From NCBI GenBank assembly GCA_903823025.1, contig CAIJRK010000003.1:80078-144077 (forward strand): a DNA stretch of 64,000 bases, in the 5' to 3' direction. This document shows positions 26,784 through 34,197 of the stretch, piece after piece. Positions within the stretch are counted from its first letter, which is position 1; each line of letters starts with the position of its first letter. The stretch comes from an uncultured beta proteobacterium (lineage in GTDB: Bacteria > Pseudomonadota > Gammaproteobacteria > Burkholderiales > Burkholderiaceae_C). The position numbers were made by a program, and so were the translations under genes. The notes under the pieces were generated by a model. That model was not told where the DNA came from. It did not search any database and was given only the letters and a program-made list of their open reading frames with translations.

Positions 26784-27244
26784 AGCGTTCCCCCTAAATT
26801 GTTATTCTGGATCGAAAATTCAACCGCTTCACCGCAAGTATCGCCGTTTTCGTCGTAGTAGACACCCCCAACAAAATTCAGAAATCAATGTCAGGTATCG
26901 GGCAAGCAGTTTCGGAAGTTGTATAGCCGCTTCGGGTCTGTTGAAGTCAGTGGCCGTGAAAATCGACATTTTCTTGCTCGGTGTCTGCAAGAGACCCATA
27001 CCCGACGCTCACCGGAACCGCATGAATCCCGCCGAAAAGTGGAAAGCTGACTTTCAATTTCGCCGGAAGCAGTCGCTCATCCTCGAGGCCAAACAATTGA
27101 AAGCGGGCGGCCAAACGGAGATGCGAATTTACTTGACTGTGCGGCTCCTGGGCAGCGGTTGCGATCCTTTACAAATGACTGTTTTCACGACAAGTATATA
27201 GATTGATCTCCGTGGTGCCATGCTGACGCCACGGAGTTGGCAAA
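26784..27244. other. Intergenic region, one strong hairpin
   Basis: No supported gene; the 148-residue plus ORF at 26755 overlaps the start of the HEPN-STAND gene and has no recognised content. A hairpin with stem CTCCGTGG / CCACGGAG lies at about 27209-27236, next to the tyrosine recombinase remnant. It has no T-run. Confidence 0.35.
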
Positions 27245-27375
27245 TCAATCCTTTGTCCGCTCAGTCATTTCAAGGTCATCCTCTACTTCAATGCCCAAGT
27301 AGCGTACCGTGCCCACTAGCTTGGTGTGCCCCAAGAGCAATTGCACAGCCCGAAGGTTCCTGGTTCGTCTGTAAA
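27245..27375 (-). pseudogene. Tyrosine recombinase, C-terminal remnant
   Basis: Too short for the ORF track. The minus strand reads YRRTRNLRAVQLLLGHTKLV followed by GTVRYLGIEVEDD and LEMTERTKD, stop at 27245. It contains the GHT histidine and the RYLGIE nucleophile tyrosine of phage-type integrases. An in-frame TAG just upstream (about 27377) and the absence of the rest of the gene show it is a tail fragment. It marks an older integration event within the cargo. Confidence 0.75.
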
Positions 27376-27392
27376 TGACCTACGCTGGCGAT

Positions 27393-27605
27393 TTAGGGGG
27401 TCTTGCCGTGTCCGGGTATGCCAGGTGCGGGTGATCGGCCGCCGCCGGACACTCCGCCGGTCGTGCTGGGTCGCCCGCCCCAGCCAGTTCCTGTTCCTGT
27501 TCCTGTTCCTGTACCATTGGACCCGCCACCCCACCCACCGTTTCCGCCTTTGCCGCTTCCCTGTGCACTCCCTGCCTTACTACCGCCTACGCTACCTTTT
27601 GCCAT
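27393..27605 (-). CDS. Small glycine-rich protein
   Basis: A 70-residue Gly-rich protein (MAKGSVGGSKAGSAQGSGKG), with four TG dipeptides encoded by a CCTGTT tandem repeat near 27505-27530. It ends with RPSTTGGVSGGGRSPAPG. Small proteins with a similar PSTTGNPSGGGR ending are common unnamed genes in mobile regions. A good ribosome site (AGAGGTGATT) precedes the ATG at 27605. It is divergent from the 343-residue gene. Function unknown; the sequence suggests disorder. Confidence 0.5.
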   Translation of the reverse strand: MAKGSVGGSKAGSAQGSGKGGNGGWGGGSNGTGTGTGTGTGWGGRPSTTGGVSGGGRSPAPGIPGHGKTP

Positions 27606-27713
27606 GAAAATCACCTCTTGCAACGCCCCGAGCCGACCGAATGGCGGCGTTCTTGTCGGGCGTCGGGATTGATCTTGCAACGAATTAAGTTGACCGACAG
27701 AGGAAACGTGGAA

Positions 27714-28745
27714 ATGCATATACCAACCGTTGGTCAGATACTTCAAAACGGGCTGAGCCAGCCATTTCAGCCGCTCACCCTGCGTCGTTCGATGGAGCTG
27801 TTCCCAACCGCCCTGGGACTTGAGCCGCTCAAATCCGACCTTCCGTGCGACGACTTTCTTGCCAACTTCCTGAGCGGGCACCGGACGTACCTGGCCATCA
27901 TCCGCAATGGTTTCGGGAAGGATTTCAAGAACTTCAAAAACTACGCGTTGCAGAGGGTGGAGACGACGTCGGCGGTTCGCCAGCGGCTACTGAAAGCCGT
28001 GGATGAAAGCGAAGAACTGCTGGCAATTCTGGCGAACGGAATGCTTGAGGGTGACTTGATCGCGCAACTTGCGCAGCTGACCCGGGCCGCGGAAGGCACG
28101 CTATACCAAGTGATGCGAACACTCTCATCTGGGTCGCTGAAGTGCCCACACTGCCAAGCCGAATTGATTTCCAGACCAAAGCAGTGGTGGCGTGAGCAGG
28201 CCTGCGAATTGGGTGAGGCGGAATATTGCTTCGTCGACCGGATCCTGTACGACGCACTGGCCATGACATTGCTTCCCTTGGTCTTCGGGTCCAATTGTGT
28301 CCAGAAGAAACAAGCCGTGGAGCAGCTAGCCGGCCTGTGCGATGCCGGTGCCAACTTGTTCGGGAATTGGTTAGTCCTCGTACGGCACGCTTACCGGGCA
28401 AAAGACTTAGCAGCGCTGGCCACCCGGGCGGGTCTGTACGGTCCTTCCCCAGACAGCCACCTGCAGCGATGCGCCCGTGGTGAAATGCTTACGGCCGATA
28501 CGATCCAAGCGGTCACGGCGCGGCTGAAAAACCCAGTGCCACTGCGAAACCTCGGCATGCGCATACGTGTCCTGGCATTTGCCATTGACTTCATTGTCGC
28601 TGCGGACAGTGGCGCATCTCCCTTGGACTGGTCTGCCGCACAGGCTATCGTGAGGGTTCGAATCCTTCGGTTGTTTCAAGACCTACAACTCAGCTTCACG
28701 ACGGGCGTTCGACGTGAAACGACATCGGCCGAGATGACCGCCTGA
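27714..28745 (+). CDS. Hypothetical protein with one CxxC pair
   Basis: A 343-residue protein of unknown family. The ATG at 27714 (MHIPTVGQILQNGLSQPFQP) follows CAGAGGAAACG, a better start than 27618. It is largely helical with one CPHCQAEL pair near residue 160, which may bind zinc with partners not seen. The regions DDFLANFLSGHRTYLAIIRN and ILYDALAMTLLPLVFGSNC suggest a folded enzyme or scaffold, not a repeat protein. It is divergent from the Gly-rich gene. No function is proposed. Confidence 0.6.
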   Translation: MHIPTVGQILQNGLSQPFQPLTLRRSMELFPTALGLEPLKSDLPCDDFLANFLSGHRTYLAIIRNGFGKDFKNFKNYALQRVETTSAVRQRLLKAVDESEELLAILANGMLEGDLIAQLAQLTRAAEGTLYQVMRTLSSGSLKCPHCQAELISRPKQWWREQACELGEAEYCFVDRILYDALAMTLLPLVFGSNCVQKKQAVEQLAGLCDAGANLFGNWLVLVRHAYRAKDLAALATRAGLYGPSPDSHLQRCARGEMLTADTIQAVTARLKNPVPLRNLGMRIRVLAFAIDFIVAADSGASPLDWSAAQAIVRVRILRLFQDLQLSFTTGVRRETTSAEMTA

Positions 28746-28929
28746 TTCCCGTCCGCAAATGATTGCCTCTGGCCGTCACAAGCCGCCAGGCTTAGCTGCC
28801 GGCAGCTGAAGCTGGATGTCGCCTATCGGACGCCACAGTGTTCGACGCCTGTGGGCCATATCCAGCCATTCGCCAACGGCAGCTTTGTGGGAAGTTCAAT
28901 TCCCACGTATTTCCTGTTTGTTACCTGTC

Positions 28930-29023
28930 ATTCAACGCCCTCGGTAAGCTGGGCCGGAGCGCGAAGCGCGGAGGGCACCAACGACTGCAAGCCGTTGGCG
29001 TCCGCTTGACCAACCAGTTAGGC
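28930..29023 (-). repeat. attC-like recombination site 1
   Basis: On the minus strand it begins GCCTAACTGGTTGGTCAAGC, continues GGACGCC, and ends GGGCGTTGAAT. The 7-bp ends fit the attC simple-site rules (RYYYAAC and GTTRRRY). The inner arms TCAAGC / GCTTACC pair with an extra unpaired base, as in integron attC sites. The 94-bp site starts 14 bp after the stop of the minus-strand gene at 29038, as expected for a gene cassette. Confidence 0.65.
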
Positions 29024-29037
29024 CGGTTTTTATGATG

Positions 29038-29631
29038 CTATTGCGCATGTGTGTGCCGTTTTGCGCGCTCTCTTCGCCAGGCCTCAAGGAGCGCGGTGTT
29101 GCCACCTGCGACTTCCAGGAGCATTTGAAGGGAAAGGATTGCTCCCGGAATAATGCCCTCTTCATCGACCTCTGCATTCGCGTAGTCTGGATTGGTTGGA
29201 ATTTCAACGTTGACTACCCACCATACTTCAATCTTTCGCAGAAGCTCAATTAAAACGTGGAACTGGTCTGTGTGGTTGGACTCCGCTAGGCCCGTAACTA
29301 CCGCGAAGATTTGGTGAGCGAGAAGATTTCTGCTCTTCTTGAGTATCTCGAAAGTTTTTAAGACTCCGTCGTTTATTTCTTGTTGCTCAAGAAGCCAGTT
29401 GAGAGATGCGTAGACCGCGCTTTTGTTGCGCGCAAGAACCTTTGCTTCGTACTCGGGACAAACAGTCCAACCTTCTTCCGAGCAACCAAGTGAGTAAAAG
29501 TCTCGGATGCGATCAACTATTGAGTTCTTGAGAATCTCAAAGGTGGTGATGAACATCGTGGTCATGAAGAGCGACGGCCTGACCACGTCCGGATCGAGGA
29601 AGCGTTCCCAGCGTTCTTCGTGTGCGCTCAT
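29038..29631 (-). CDS. Cassette-borne protein with HEPN-like RNxxxH motif
   Basis: A 197-residue helical protein (MSAHEERWERFLDPDVVRPS). It contains R101-N102-x3-H106 (KKSRNLLAHQIF), the spacing found in HEPN domains, followed by helices. No other family is recognised. It is followed directly by an attC-like site, so it is probably an integron-type gene cassette. HEPN proteins are often RNases in toxin-antitoxin or abortive systems, but non-catalytic members exist. The motif is visible; the activity is inference. Confidence 0.6.
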   Translation of the reverse strand: MSAHEERWERFLDPDVVRPSLFMTTMFITTFEILKNSIVDRIRDFYSLGCSEEGWTVCPEYEAKVLARNKSAVYASLNWLLEQQEINDGVLKTFEILKKSRNLLAHQIFAVVTGLAESNHTDQFHVLIELLRKIEVWWVVNVEIPTNPDYANAEVDEEGIIPGAILSLQMLLEVAGGNTALLEAWRRERAKRHTHAQ

Positions 29632-29763
29632 AAAAGGCCTAATGAATGAAAGGGACTTCCCCGTCCCAAGCTATCCGCGCCCCGTCAGGGTTGCGGTTTA
29701 TGGCAAATAATGGACAGGATGGAGAGGGGAATCTTTTCATCAACTCAATTGAGATGGGAAATC

Positions 29764-29840
29764 ATGGCTATCGTAACCGTTGGAATCAACCTCGCAAGAA
29801 CGTCTTTGCCGTCCACGGTGTGGACGAGTCTGGCAAGCCG
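29764..29840 (+). pseudogene. IS110-family transposase N-terminal fragment
   Basis: The plus strand reads MAIVTVGINLA; after a one-base deletion it continues KNVFAVHGVDESGKP in the next frame. This is the start of an IS110/IS1111-type transposase (usual MxIVTVGIDLAKNVFAVHGVD). It breaks off at 29840 where attC-like sequence begins. The 94-residue ORF in the track (29646-29930) is this fragment fused by chance to flanking DNA. Confidence 0.75.
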
Positions 29841-29852
29841 TACCGGAACATA

Positions 29853-29906
29853 GCGGAGGCCACCAACGACGAAACTGTTAACGTCAGCTTGACCAACCAG
29901 TTAGAC
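29853..29906 (-). repeat. attC-like recombination site 2, truncated
   Basis: The minus strand begins GTCTAACTGGTTGGTCAAGC, continues TGACGTTAAC, and is closely similar to the first half of attC-like site 1. It begins 5 bp after the stop of the gene at 29912. Its far half is missing and replaced by the IS110 fragment. Confidence 0.6.
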
Positions 29907-29911
29907 AACGA

Positions 29912-30475
29912 TTATGTGGCCCGAATGTGAGCTATGAGAGAGGACGCAAGCTCGATATAGGTTCGTGCTTCGGCTTCGCTAAGGTTCAGATTAATCGCAT
30001 GTGCTGCTTTGTTGCGCAGTTCGTGCAACTTGTTAAAGATGGCCAATTGCTTCTCGTCGATTACCTTACATTTCAACAGATAGTTGCCAAGCCGGAGGTC
30101 GTTCTTGAATACGTCGCTTGGTGGCTGATTCCAGAATGAGCTGGCTACTGCCATAGATACCGACTCTAGCTCTGACCAGGCTTCAAGTATTGCCGCGCTC
30201 GCTGAGATAGACGCGATATTGAGTAGGCGATTGCTGGACGTACTCAATGCTGGCGGCTGCGATTTCTGGCTGATCGTGGATTCGGTCGCTGCAAACTCTG
30301 ACTTGAGCTGTGCAAGTTCTTTTGAGAATTCCAACTCAATTTCTTTGTACTTGAGTTTGCGTAGAAATGGGAGTAGCTCGATCACAGGCTTGCGAACCAT
30401 TAAGGCGACGAGCACCACGGCTACTGGCCAAGCTAGCGCCTTGATCGTTTCTGCTGCGAACGTAAGTGCATCCAT
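29912..30475 (-). CDS. Cassette-borne membrane protein with HEPN-like RNxxxH motif
   Basis: From the ATG at 30475 the protein is 187 residues: one membrane segment (about 13-28, LAWPVAVVLVALMV), a charged coiled-coil-like stretch (YKEIELEFSKELAQLKSEF), then a helical domain ending in R154-N155-x3-H159 (LHELRNKAAHAINLNL). The order membrane anchor, coiled coil, HEPN-like end is common in unnamed cassette proteins. It is followed 5 bp later by attC-like site 2. The track start at 30511 would reach into the presumed upstream recombination site. Function unknown. Confidence 0.6.
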   Translation of the reverse strand: MDALTFAAETIKALAWPVAVVLVALMVRKPVIELLPFLRKLKYKEIELEFSKELAQLKSEFAATESTISQKSQPPALSTSSNRLLNIASISASAAILEAWSELESVSMAVASSFWNQPPSDVFKNDLRLGNYLLKCKVIDEKQLAIFNKLHELRNKAAHAINLNLSEAEARTYIELASSLIAHIRAT

Positions 30476-30492
30476 GGTGTAATTTTTGAGTT

Positions 30493-30499
30493 GCCTAAC
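30493..30499 (-). repeat. Possible recombination core of an upstream cassette site
   Basis: GTTAGGC on the minus strand, 17 bp before the ATG at 30475, fits the 3' simple site of attC or attI. The rest of a site is not convincing, so this may be a remnant or chance. Confidence 0.3.
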
Positions 30500-30639
30500 G
30501 AGGCTGTGCAAAAGCCCTGATTGCGCGTGGCGCCAACAGGTTGATCGGATACGGATTTGATTTCATCGCCTGGCGCCCCCTTTTATTGCTTCTCAGTTTT
30601 TTTTGCACCCATTCTCGCATCGATGCGGTCTGGTCAAGC

Positions 30640-30770
30640 TCTTTTGGAACTTGCATGGCTCATCTTATCGCCCTCTTCGGTAGCCATGGTGCGCCAAATT
30701 TTCAATGTTGTGCACCAGGCAGTACAGATTCCACAGGGTGTGCACCTTACCCAGAAGCCGAGCCCACTTC
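30640..30770 (-). pseudogene. Possible transposase C-terminal remnant
   Basis: Minus-strand frame reading LLGKVHTLWNLYCLVHNIEN then LAHHGYRRG resembles the C-terminal end of IS4/IS5-type DDE transposases as I recall them. Only this fragment is visible, in a 300-bp stretch with no other gene. Family assignment is uncertain. Confidence 0.35.
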
Positions 30771-30860
30771 GAGCCATGATCGCGTGCGACGAGTATTTGA
30801 TGGAGCGAGGAGAGGAGGCCAGACTTCGGTCTCGGTTAAAGTAACGCAACGGGAGAAACT

Positions 30861-31499
30861 TTGGCTTCAAATCATGAATATGCGGTAATCGGCCATAGCC
30901 GCGCAATGGTCGGCCGATTCCTCGGAATCGTGGCGGGACTGGTCAGTTCAGGTCTAGCCGTTCTAATCGCCACCGCAATAACTTATGCTGAAAGTTGGGG
31001 ATTTTTGCACGCCCGCACGTATTGGACATTGCCTCTGACAGCGGCAATTTTCTACACCGTGGGTCACTTGGCCTTTGACAAGTGGGCCTGGAGAACGTGG
31101 TTGGTCCATTTCATTCTGGATATTCCTGACTTGCGTGGCAAGTGGGACTGCGTCGGCGAAACCCTTGATCCCAATACCGGTGCGGTAACGTACACTTGGA
31201 CTGCGGAAGTCACGATTTCGCAGGGCTGGGAAAAGATCAGGATCTACTCCCAAACGAAGCAGTCGCGTTCGCGTAGTGTTGCCGCTTCCATCTTGGTGGA
31301 AGAAGACGTTGGCTATATCCTGATGTACAGCTACCGCAACGAGCCGGGCCCCGGTGAACCTGAACTGAAGGCGCACCACGGCTATGCAGAATGGCACATC
31401 ACTTCTGATGGAACCTCCGCCGATGCGACCTACTTTAACGGTGGAGGCCGCTATACAGGCGGCCGCATGAAACTTACGAGGAAGACACGTGGCAACTGA
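30861..31499 (+). CDS. cap15: CBASS effector Cap15 (membrane beta-barrel)
   Basis: A 212-residue protein with two N-terminal membrane segments (about 20-43 and 55-73). A compact beta-barrel follows (LDIPDLRGKWDCVGE, EVTISQGWEKIRIYSQTKQS, HGYAEWHITSDGT, GGGRYTGGRMKLTR). This matches Cap15, a CBASS effector that binds a cyclic dinucleotide and disrupts the inner membrane. The start is a TTG after GGGAG. It overlaps the CD-NTase gene by 11 bp, so effector and synthase are co-translated. The call rests on topology, barrel pattern and the neighbour. Confidence 0.8.
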   Translation: MASNHEYAVIGHSRAMVGRFLGIVAGLVSSGLAVLIATAITYAESWGFLHARTYWTLPLTAAIFYTVGHLAFDKWAWRTWLVHFILDIPDLRGKWDCVGETLDPNTGAVTYTWTAEVTISQGWEKIRIYSQTKQSRSRSVAASILVEEDVGYILMYSYRNEPGPGEPELKAHHGYAEWHITSDGTSADATYFNGGGRYTGGRMKLTRKTRGN

Positions 31500-32595
31500 C
31501 TACTCAACCCGCCTTGGCAGAGTAAACGAACGACGTAACAACACCGCTGTTGCTAGTCTTAGTAAGAGCGCCTCGTTCGCCGAGAACAGCGCTTTTCTTG
31601 ATTCCGTGACAGAAGGCTATCGGAACAAGACAAAGTCCAAGAGCTTTCAGTATGCTCTGGTGTCCATGCAGGAGGTGGATGCGCAATACACCGCCATCAG
31701 CTATCGTGAGGCCGAAAGGGTCGCAAAGCAGATTGATTCAGGACTTATAAGACGCGGCAAGTATGTGACGATCGAACTCCAAGGTTCACTACCATTGAAT
31801 GTGCATTTGAGACGTGTGAGCGACGTCGATATGCTCGTATGGCCGTTGACCTTCTTCATCTTTGATAACTATGGGGTTGCTGCTTCCAGCTACACCGTCA
31901 GCACGAACAACACTGTTTCCGAAATATCCTCCTTGCGTTCTGAATGCTGCTCGGTGATCCGATCTTCATTTCCTGCGGCGAAGGTCGATGACTCTGGGGC
32001 GAAGTGCATCACGGCGTCAGAGGGCTCTCTTCTCCGTGAGATTGATATTGTTCCATCCGTTTTGTACAAGACTGCGGCCTATCAAAGAACGAATAATGAC
32101 GAGGACAGAGGGGTTCAAATCTGCGACAAGAAGACGAATGAGCTGATCACGAACAACCCATTCAAAGTGCGTTCCTTGATCAATGCGAAGGAAGGCCGCA
32201 CAAGCGGCGGGTGCAAGAAAGCCATTCGCTTGCTCAAAAACATGAAGGAGGACTCCGATACTTCGATTGTTCTGTCCAGCTTCAACATCATGTCGCTCGT
32301 CTATGCGATGCAAGACTCCGACCTCGTGCACGTGTCCTACTACGAGGGCAAAATCGTCGCCTCGCTGCAAAACTGGTTTTATTCTCTTGCGCATGACGAA
32401 AGTTATTTGAGACGGCTCGACACCGTGGATGGAAGCCGGAAGGTCGTGCAGTCGGCGGCTGATGTCACTGCGGTTTCGCAAATGTCTGATGAGCTGAACA
32501 CGCTTGTGTTGCGAATGGCGCAGGAGTTGCAGCCCGACATTCCCACCAGCTTCCCTGCGTGGCGAGCCAAGGTTGAAAGCGAGTTTTTGATCTAG
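31489..32595 (+). CDS. CBASS cyclic oligonucleotide synthase (CD-NTase)
   Basis: A 368-residue nucleotidyltransferase of the cGAS/DncV-like (CD-NTase) family. The active site is LQGSLPLNVHLRRVSDVDML (Gly99-Ser100, Asp112, Asp114) with the third acid Asp186 in LLREIDIVPS. A GTG start follows GAGGAAG and overlaps the end of cap15. No Cap2/Cap3 or HORMA genes are next to it, so this is a minimal type I CBASS. After phage sensing it should make a cyclic nucleotide that activates Cap15. Clade and product cannot be told by eye. Confidence 0.83.
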   Translation: MATDYSTRLGRVNERRNNTAVASLSKSASFAENSAFLDSVTEGYRNKTKSKSFQYALVSMQEVDAQYTAISYREAERVAKQIDSGLIRRGKYVTIELQGSLPLNVHLRRVSDVDMLVWPLTFFIFDNYGVAASSYTVSTNNTVSEISSLRSECCSVIRSSFPAAKVDDSGAKCITASEGSLLREIDIVPSVLYKTAAYQRTNNDEDRGVQICDKKTNELITNNPFKVRSLINAKEGRTSGGCKKAIRLLKNMKEDSDTSIVLSSFNIMSLVYAMQDSDLVHVSYYEGKIVASLQNWFYSLAHDESYLRRLDTVDGSRKVVQSAADVTAVSQMSDELNTLVLRMAQELQPDIPTSFPAWRAKVESEFLI

Positions 32596-33008
32596 CGGTG
32601 GAGTGCCTCCTCGGGCTGGACCAGATCTGATACGCTGGCAGGGTCTTCACGAGGGGGATACTCCAAATACTGGTGGTTAGTGGGTCACTTCTGGATGGGA
32701 TTCAACAGCCAGCCAATGACTGCTGATGTTGACGTCTAGCTAACGCATCTGGCCGAGTCCGGCCCGACACATCTCAGAATCCAGGGACAGCAAACGTTGC
32801 ACAAGCGAAGTTCACTCAACCAGAGTGTTTTTACTGATTGAATGACTGCAATCGGCACATTAAGTTTTCACGGTGGATGACAGCTTTGGGTCGGTAAGAG
32901 TCAGTTGCCGGAAAACTGCGCACTTTTCAGCTTGAAGGATGGGTCCAGACCCTTATGTACAGTTCCCAGTTATGAACAGTTTGATTCGGTAGTTCGCGTG
33001 GAAGCCGC
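32596..33008. other. Intergenic region, nothing recognised
   Basis: About 410 bp downstream of CBASS with no ORF of quality and no clear terminator or repeat. Confidence 0.4.
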
Positions 33009-33197
33009 GTGGATTTGGCATCGAAAGAATCCCTTCTGCCGCCCAGACTCCTAGATACTGAATTCACCGATTTCGTTAGACCCGGCCTAATCAGCATTGC
33101 ACTGGTGGCCGAAAATGGCCGCGAGTTTTACGCCGAACGGACGGACTATCACAGGGATGCCTTGCGGTGCCTTTGTACAGGAAACTGTGCAGCCCTT

Positions 33198-33202
33198 GCT
33201 GG
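33198..33202. repeat. Target site duplication GCTGG, left copy (mini-element)
   Basis: GCTGG immediately before the terminal TGTT at 33203, repeated exactly at 33640-33644 after the terminal ACA. Confidence 0.9.
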
Positions 33203-33639
33203 TGTTGACTCAAAATAAAGTTCTATCCCAACGAATAAACTTCTATCCTGAGTAATAAAGTCCTGTCCTGATGACTAAATTTGCTACCCAAGTGGTGTAC
33301 TTTTCATGAGATTTTCGATTCTCCTGACTGCGTAATTTTTGGCCTTCTCAAGTGTTTCAATGTCTTTTTCTGAATCATCACCAAGATCGTCAAAAAGGGA
33401 CTGAAGATCAGCGTCTCTAACCATCGCTGCCGCCATTTCTAGCGCTTTTCGGTTGGCTTCACGTTGTTTTAATGCCATTATTTTTCCTTTTGGGATAGAA
33501 CTTTATTTTGTGCGTTCTGTGTTTTGAGCAGTTGTGATGCAATTCAGGATAGAACTCTTTAATTTCACCGTTGAGTGTTGTTCTATGTAAATCAACGACT
33601 TACAACAGCTTCAAGATAGAACTTTATTTGTCGCTAACA
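33203..33639. mobile_element. 437-bp non-autonomous Tn7-like mini-element
   Basis: Both ends start TGTT and share AAATAAAGTTCTATC as terminal inverted repeats. The left end has four tandem sites at exact 20-bp spacing (33214, 33234, 33254, 33274; consensus AATAAAGTTCTATCC, the fourth weak). The right end has three inverted copies (33493, 33547, 33614). It is flanked by a perfect 5-bp duplication GCTGG inside an exonuclease pseudogene. TGT termini, repeated about 20-bp sites and 5-bp duplications are Tn7-like. Its repeats are unlike the TGCGAC sites of the large element, so another TnsB-type transposase moved it. It carries one small ORF. Confidence 0.85.
33284..33478 (-). CDS. 64-residue protein inside the mini-element
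   Basis: A short helical, acidic protein (MALKQREANRKALEMAAAMV, DDLGDDSEKDIETLEKAKNY) with a good ribosome site (AAGGAAAA) before the ATG at 33478. It is the only ORF of the 437-bp element. The stop overlaps the fourth left-end repeat. No family is recognised. The good ribosome site and full-length fit between the two repeat arrays suggest it is a real gene; it could help mobilisation or be a stray antitoxin-like gene. Confidence 0.55.
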   Translation of the reverse strand: MALKQREANRKALEMAAAMVRDADLQSLFDDLGDDSEKDIETLEKAKNYAVRRIENLMKSTPLG

Positions 33640-33644
33640 GCTGG
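33640..33644. repeat. Target site duplication GCTGG, right copy (mini-element)
   Basis: Second copy of the duplication; deleting 33203-33644 rejoins the exonuclease frame (PLLGRVPGAACSR). Confidence 0.9.
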
Positions 33645-33999
33645 GGCGTGTACCTGGTGCGGCTTGTAGCCGATCTGAGTTAACGAAACGTCTGCATGTG
33701 TGGTTTGAACAGTTGCCAGAGTCCGCCACCATCATTTACGACTTTAAAAGTGATTGGCTGTTGCTGGCGGATGCCTTCCTTGGCTGTGCTTACAGAAATC
33801 CCCCCGCCAATTTTGGCGAACCGCTGCACTTGAGGAACTCCAGTATTACTCACCCGGTCTTTGAGCGGGCATAGAACCGCATCTACACCCAAGATTGGCC
33901 CCCACACCATGCTCTGGCTGATAGCGGGCTATCGTGCCTGGCACCAGTTCATGGAGAAGATTTGGAGGATCGAATAAAAGTTAGTGATATTCCGATGAC

Positions 34000-34197
34000 T
34001 TGGCGAAACGGCATGACGTTGTGTATGTCAAGACCGGAAGCAACGCTTTGGCGCAAGTGATTACACGTCTGGCAGGCTACGATGGAAATCCAGATGAAAC
34101 TGAAAAGCTCGTTATCGCTCTGCGCCGCGCCAATATCATCAATGGGCCGACTGCGGTAACGCTTCTCGGACGCTACTTTGATGAGCTGCGCAATTGA
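34000..34197 (+). CDS. Small hypothetical protein
   Basis: A 65-residue protein starting at TTG (AKRHDVVYVKTGSNALAQVI, then NIINGPTAVTLLGRYFDELR). Composition and the conserved-looking VYVKTGSNALAQ and GPTAVTLLGRYFDE stretches suggest a real small conserved protein, but I cannot name it. The true start may lie further upstream. It follows the exonuclease pseudogene by 22 bp on the same strand and may once have been its partner. Confidence 0.45.
   Translation: MAKRHDVVYVKTGSNALAQVITRLAGYDGNPDETEKLVIALRRANIINGPTAVTLLGRYFDELRN

Larger units (their letters stand above)
33009..33977 (+). pseudogene. DEDDh 3'-5' exonuclease, decayed and interrupted by a mini-element
   Basis: Fragments of one RNase T-like exonuclease: LLDTEFTDFVRPGLISIALV (DE motif), then after a +1 shift at 33161 CGAFVQETVQPLL. 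The gene is cut at 33202 by a 437-bp element and resumes at 33645 with GRVPGAACSRSELTKRLHVW and IIYDFKSDWLLLADAF (second Asp). It runs through a TAG at 33872 to IYTQDWPPHHALADS (His-x-x-x-Asp), and after another shift ends AWHQFMEKIWRIE at 33977. All DEDDh motifs are identifiable, but the gene carries one insertion, two shifts and a stop. It is a dead member of the cargo. Confidence 0.8.

Noticed and set aside
26755-27201. 148-residue plus-strand ORF
   Set aside because: No ribosome site, overlaps the 5' end of the HEPN-STAND gene and shows no recognisable protein pattern.
29646-29930. 94-residue ORF as a real gene
   Set aside because: It is a chance fusion of flanking DNA, a shifted IS110 fragment and an attC-like half-site.
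27245-30499. Integron integrase for the cassette-like genes
   Set aside because: The only recombinase piece is a short tail lacking the IntI-specific insert; no intI gene is in the window.
33203-33639. Repeats with 20-bp spacing read as a CRISPR array or plasmid iterons
   Set aside because: Spacers would be only 5 bp, the copies are inverted at the other side, and TGT termini with a 5-bp duplication identify a transposon.
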